A stretch of DNA of 7,630 bases, from contig PWND01000070.1 in assembly GCA_003557965.1 (NCBI GenBank), positions 1 through 7,630 on the forward strand. The letters run 5' to 3'. Every line of letters starts with the position of its first letter. Position 1 is the first letter of the stretch. Source of the stretch: Bacteroidales bacterium. Its GTDB lineage: Bacteria; Bacteroidota; Bacteroidia; Bacteroidales; UBA7960. Both the position numbers and the translations under genes were made by a program. This document shows positions 5,335 through 7,630 of the stretch, one piece after another. The notes below the pieces were generated by a model that was not told where the DNA came from, did not search any database, and saw only the letters and a program-made list of their open reading frames with translations.

Positions 5335-6645
5335 TTAAATATCCAGCAATCTGTCAATTGCAAAAATCGGGTAAACCATTACATTTTGATATTGAGAAAA
5401 ATTTTCTAAGGATATTCTTATCCCATATTTTGCTTTTTTGCTATCCAAAAAAATATTCATGCTTTGCATTTTACCTTGTGTGCCTGATTTTACTTCAACA
5501 GGAATTATATGGTTATTAATTTGAACCAGGTAGTCAACTTCTGCATTGCTGCCTCTTTTTTCCCTGTGCCAATAAAATAACTCCGGTTTAGACTTACTAT
5601 ATAAGTATTTAGTTAACTCCAAGCCTACAAACTGTTCAGCAATATTGCCTTTATTGATATTATTTATGTTATTTGCAATTAGAAAATCAGAAACATTTAA
5701 TTTTAGAAATCTCTGTGCAATACCTGTGTCAAAAAACAAAACCTTAAATTTTTTCCGGTTTATTTCTGCTGCCAGTGGAATGCCATTGGCTGAGCTATGA
5801 TATACTTTATAGCATAGTCCTGCCATTACAAGCATTTCAAGCGCTTCCTTTTTTTGTTCGTGATTTCCGGAACCCGAAGAAGATGTAATATTGAACTTAC
5901 CGCCGGATTGATTCAGGACAGAAAAAAACACATCTTTTAACCTGGATGTATTTACTCGGTCTTTATATTTTAAAAAGTCATCCTCAAGAGAGATAACGAT
6001 ATCATCTAAAATATTTTGTGTTTTATGGAAATCACTGGTTTCAACAAATGCTTTAACTGCTTCAGGCATTCCGCCGATTATAATGAACTTGCGAAACCAT
6101 TCGATTAAATTTCGGTGAAAAGCCTCGTCCAAAGGATTCTTAGGAGTGGCATTATTTTTAATTTCTAATAATCCATTTTGATTTGCAGCATTTAGAAACT
6201 CATTAAATGATAGAGGATATAAAAACAATGATCTTATTCTGCCAACTCCGAACGAAGGTATTTGCTGTAATGCAAATTCAAGCAATGACCCTGCTGCCAC
6301 TAAATGTAGCCCTTGACGTTTTTCATAAAAAAAACGTAGTGATTGTATAGCCGGAATACAAGATTGAACTTCATCAAAAAACAACAGGGTTTCTCCATCA
6401 ACAATAGGAATTCCATAATATGCAGAAAGCTTTAAAGATATTTCATACGGATTAAGATTTCCCTCAAAAAATGTTTTTACTTCCGGTTCAGATTCAAAAT
6501 TTACTTCTAGAAAATGTTTGAAATTACTTCCAAGCTGCCTTATCAAATATGTTTTTCCTACCTGTCTTGCCCCACGCAACAATAAGACCTTTCGATCCTT
6601 GTCTTTTTTCCACTGTTCAAGTTCTTTAAAAAGAGTTCTATTCAT
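5335..6645 (-). CDS. AAA family ATPase with C-terminal DUF4143 domain
   Basis: A 436-residue P-loop ATPase. Walker A is GARQVGKT (residues 25-32, Lys31), Walker B is LLFFDE (87-92), and the AAGSLLEFA sensor segment is at 117-125, followed by the PLSFNEFL helix (144-151). The middle part carries GGMPEAV (191-197) and the KDVFFSVLNQ winged-helix region. The C-terminal DUF4143 part has a conserved FYWHREKRGSNAEVDYLV block (E369, D371) and IPVEVKSG (E384, K386), the PD-(D/E)XK-like signature. The protein is full length with no lesions. Its cellular role is not known, although the family is abundant in Bacteroidota and archaea. It shares its subtype with the divergent ATPase at 7173. The ATG at 6645 is supported by a well-matched promoter 20 bases upstream. 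Confidence 0.9.
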   Translation of the reverse strand: MNRTLFKELEQWKKDKDRKVLLLRGARQVGKTYLIRQLGSNFKHFLEVNFESEPEVKTFFEGNLNPYEISLKLSAYYGIPIVDGETLLFFDEVQSCIPAIQSLRFFYEKRQGLHLVAAGSLLEFALQQIPSFGVGRIRSLFLYPLSFNEFLNAANQNGLLEIKNNATPKNPLDEAFHRNLIEWFRKFIIIGGMPEAVKAFVETSDFHKTQNILDDIVISLEDDFLKYKDRVNTSRLKDVFFSVLNQSGGKFNITSSSGSGNHEQKKEALEMLVMAGLCYKVYHSSANGIPLAAEINRKKFKVLFFDTGIAQRFLKLNVSDFLIANNINNINKGNIAEQFVGLELTKYLYSKSKPELFYWHREKRGSNAEVDYLVQINNHIIPVEVKSGTQGKMQSMNIFLDSKKAKYGIRISLENFSQYQNVMVYPIFAIDRLLDI

Positions 6646-6665
6646 ATAATGTTGTTATTTAAGGG

Positions 6666-6696
6666 CAAAGCTAATAATAATATGTCGAAAAGTCAA
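6666..6696 (-). promoter_or_regulatory. Bacteroidota-type promoter of the ATPase gene at 5335-6645
   Basis: On the minus strand TTG (6696-6694), a 20-base spacer and TAGCTTTG (6673-6666) match the Bacteroidota consensus. The transcript would start near 6662, giving a leader of about 16 bases before the ATG at 6645. Confidence 0.6.
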
Positions 6697-6732
6697 GCCG
6701 TAAACTTGGAAAACTTGTAGAAATATCAAGGT

Positions 6733-6781
6733 TGCGCTGCAAAAAGCCAATCACGTTTAATAAAATGTCTGCTGCAGCGCA
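6733..6781. repeat. 9-bp perfect inverted repeat TGCGCTGCA/TGCAGCGCA
   Basis: Arms at 6733-6741 and 6773-6781 are exact reverse complements around 31 bases. It sits upstream of the minus-strand ATPase promoter in the divergent gap and could be an operator or the ends of a small insertion. Confidence 0.45.
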
Positions 6782-6801
6782 TTATTGCTGTATCCATTTT
6801 T

Positions 6802-6988
6802 CCCGGGGCTTCACCCCGGGCTACTGATATTACGCTCCTGACGGAGCTTGTGGGAGGCGCACTGCATCCCGTGTTGGCCGGGCTTGACCGGCCTCACTGA
6901 ATATAAATGATCCGAACGTAGTGACAGGGCTTGACCTGTCCTGTCCTGTCCTGATGCGATGGTAGGGACAGTGACATGGCCTTGCCAT
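6802..6988 (+). repeat. Hairpin repeat cassette, copy F
   Basis: H1 is 6802-6820 (CCCGGGG/CCCCGGG, loop CTTCA). H2 is 6834-6847 (GCTCC/GGAGC, loop TGAC). H3 is 6876-6893 (GGCCGG/CCGGCC, loop GCTTGA, preceded by GTTG). H4 is 6923-6940 (GACAGG/CCTGTC, loop GCTTGA, GTAG at 6918-6921). Then come extra CTGTC units (three in a row, 6936-6950), a further GTAG (6962-6965), and H5 6976-6988 (ATGGC/GCCAT, loop CTT). It lies in the gap between two divergently transcribed ATPase genes, where a terminator would not be expected. Confidence 0.8.
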
Positions 6989-7004
6989 CGGGTTATAATC
7001 AACG

Positions 7005-7049
7005 CAAAAAGACGTTTGAAAAAATGTGATGAAATACAAAAAGACGTTT
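7005..7049. promoter_or_regulatory. 13-bp direct repeats upstream of the rightmost ATPase gene
   Basis: CAAAAAGACGTTT occurs exactly at 7005-7017 and 7037-7049 (32-base period, about three helical turns). It lies just before a TATTTTTG box (7059-7066) that fits the -7 consensus; no upstream TTG is in place. A regulator binding site is possible but unproven. Confidence 0.35.
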
Positions 7050-7172
7050 AAATAATTGTATTTTTGTAAAAAAATTGTTATATATGAAACGAGCATGATT
7101 ATTTAAACACAAAAACGGATGAAAATCATCATGCGAGTTCCATCCGACAAGTTAAAAACAAATTTTTTGCGG

Positions 7173-7630
7173 ATGAAAAGGGAAAAATTGAATGAGCTGA
7201 TATCTTGGAAAGGGAAAGAATTTCGTAAACCATTAATTATCAAAGGTGCTAGACAGGTAGGGAAGACCTGGTTAATGAAAGAATTTGGGAAAACTCATTA
7301 TACGCAAACAGTATATCTGAATTTTGAAAAAAACAAAAGGCTTGCTAGTCTTTTCACTGATGACTTTGACATAAAAAGAATAATAATTGCCTTACAAGCT
7401 GAATCAGGCATAACTATAAATGCTGATAATACGCTTATTATTTTTGACGAAATTCAGGCAGTACCTGAAGCATTAACGAGCTTAAAGTATTTCTATGAGG
7501 AAGCACCCCAGTTTCATATTATTGCTGCGGGCTCTTTGCTTGGTGTTGCAATGCACTCCCAGACTGCCTTCCCTGTCGGCAAAGTTGAGTTTATGAATTT
7601 ACATCCGTTATCGTTCAAGGAATTTCTTAA
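7173..7630 (+). CDS. AAA family ATPase, N-terminal part (3'-truncated by window edge)
   Basis: The open frame continues to the last base. From the ATG at 7173 the protein starts MKREKLNELISWKG, aligning with the start of the ATPase at 5335-6645 (MNRTLFKELEQWKK); the same frame is open back to an ATG at 7119 (also ATG 7131), just after a TAA at 7104, so up to 18 more residues are possible. Walker A is GARQVGKT (residues 25-32) and Walker B is LIIFDE (88-93). The AAGSLLGVA segment (118-126) and PLSFKEFL (145-152) match the neighbour's AAGSLLEFA and PLSFNEFL. It is thus the same subtype, transcribed divergently, but clearly diverged rather than a recent duplicate. The DUF4143 half lies beyond the window. 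Confidence 0.85.
   Translation, partial: MKREKLNELISWKGKEFRKPLIIKGARQVGKTWLMKEFGKTHYTQTVYLNFEKNKRLASLFTDDFDIKRIIIALQAESGITINADNTLIIFDEIQAVPEALTSLKYFYEEAPQFHIIAAGSLLGVAMHSQTAFPVGKVEFMNLHPLSFKEFL

Noticed and set aside
5220..5519. Plus-strand 99-codon frame
   Set aside because: Its first part is repeat, and the rest is the reverse strand of the ATPase C-terminal coding region.
379..6988. CRISPR array
   Set aside because: The repeat copies are hundreds to thousands of bases apart, have no regular spacers and vary in length; no cas gene is present.
6811..7096. Minus-strand frames of 63 and 88 codons
   Set aside because: They are built from cassette F in both cases; no start signal and no conserved domain.
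366..7118. Integron attC sites as the explanation for the repeats
   Set aside because: I find no paired GTTRRRY/RYYYAAC core sites at the ends of the cassettes and no integrase gene, and the genes have their own promoters and both orientations.

Overview
This window looks like an accessory (genomic-island-like) stretch of a Bacteroidota chromosome. The genes are AT-rich. Several starts are preceded by matches to the Bacteroidota promoter (TTG, about 19-20 bases, TAnnTTTG). The gene content (AAA/DUF4143 ATPases, a Fic-HTH protein, an MNT-HEPN pair, a RhuM remnant) is typical of the mobile 'toxin-antitoxin-like' gene pool of that phylum. The assignment is inferred from these features; no rRNA or core gene is present to fix it.

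Layout: (1) 1-365 (+), the C-terminal end of a DUF4143 ATPase. (2) 454-1494 (-), a Fic-family AMP transferase with a C-terminal winged helix and an operator-like region upstream. (3) 1996-2636 (+), a two-gene MntA/HepT module (minimal nucleotidyltransferase antitoxin and HEPN toxin). (4) 2879-4126 (-), a complete AAA/DUF4143 ATPase. (5) 4302-4697 (-), a RhuM-family protein cut short by a tandem repeat. (6) 5335-6645 (-), a second complete AAA/DUF4143 ATPase. (7) 7173-7630 (+), the N-terminal part of another ATPase of the same subtype, running off the window. The window therefore holds parts or all of four ATPases of at least three subtypes, interleaved with toxin-antitoxin-type modules.

The most striking structure is between the genes. 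Nearly every module is separated by a GC-rich, multi-hairpin repeat cassette (copies at 379-447, 1626-1748, 1920-1947 partial, 2639-2834, 5066-5256 and 6802-6988). Its hairpins share a GCTTGA (or GCTTCA/GCTAGA) loop. Two of them are usually preceded by GTAG, the tetranucleotide that marks REP elements mobilised by RAYT-type tyrosine transposases. One copy has a compensatory base-pair change. All copies lie in the same orientation although the genes do not, and they occur in convergent, divergent and co-directional gaps, so termination alone cannot explain them. The MntA/HepT module is bounded by broken cassettes ending and starting in near-identical GGCTTNACC cores exactly 700 bases apart.

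How the genes work together: HepT/MntA is a self-contained toxin-antitoxin unit in which both parts are intact. Fic is a probable self-inhibited, autoregulated AMP transferase. The ATPases carry Walker motifs plus a C-terminal PD-(D/E)XK-like fold, and their biological role is unknown. I see no evidence that the genes form one pathway. They look like independently acquired modules collected between repeats.
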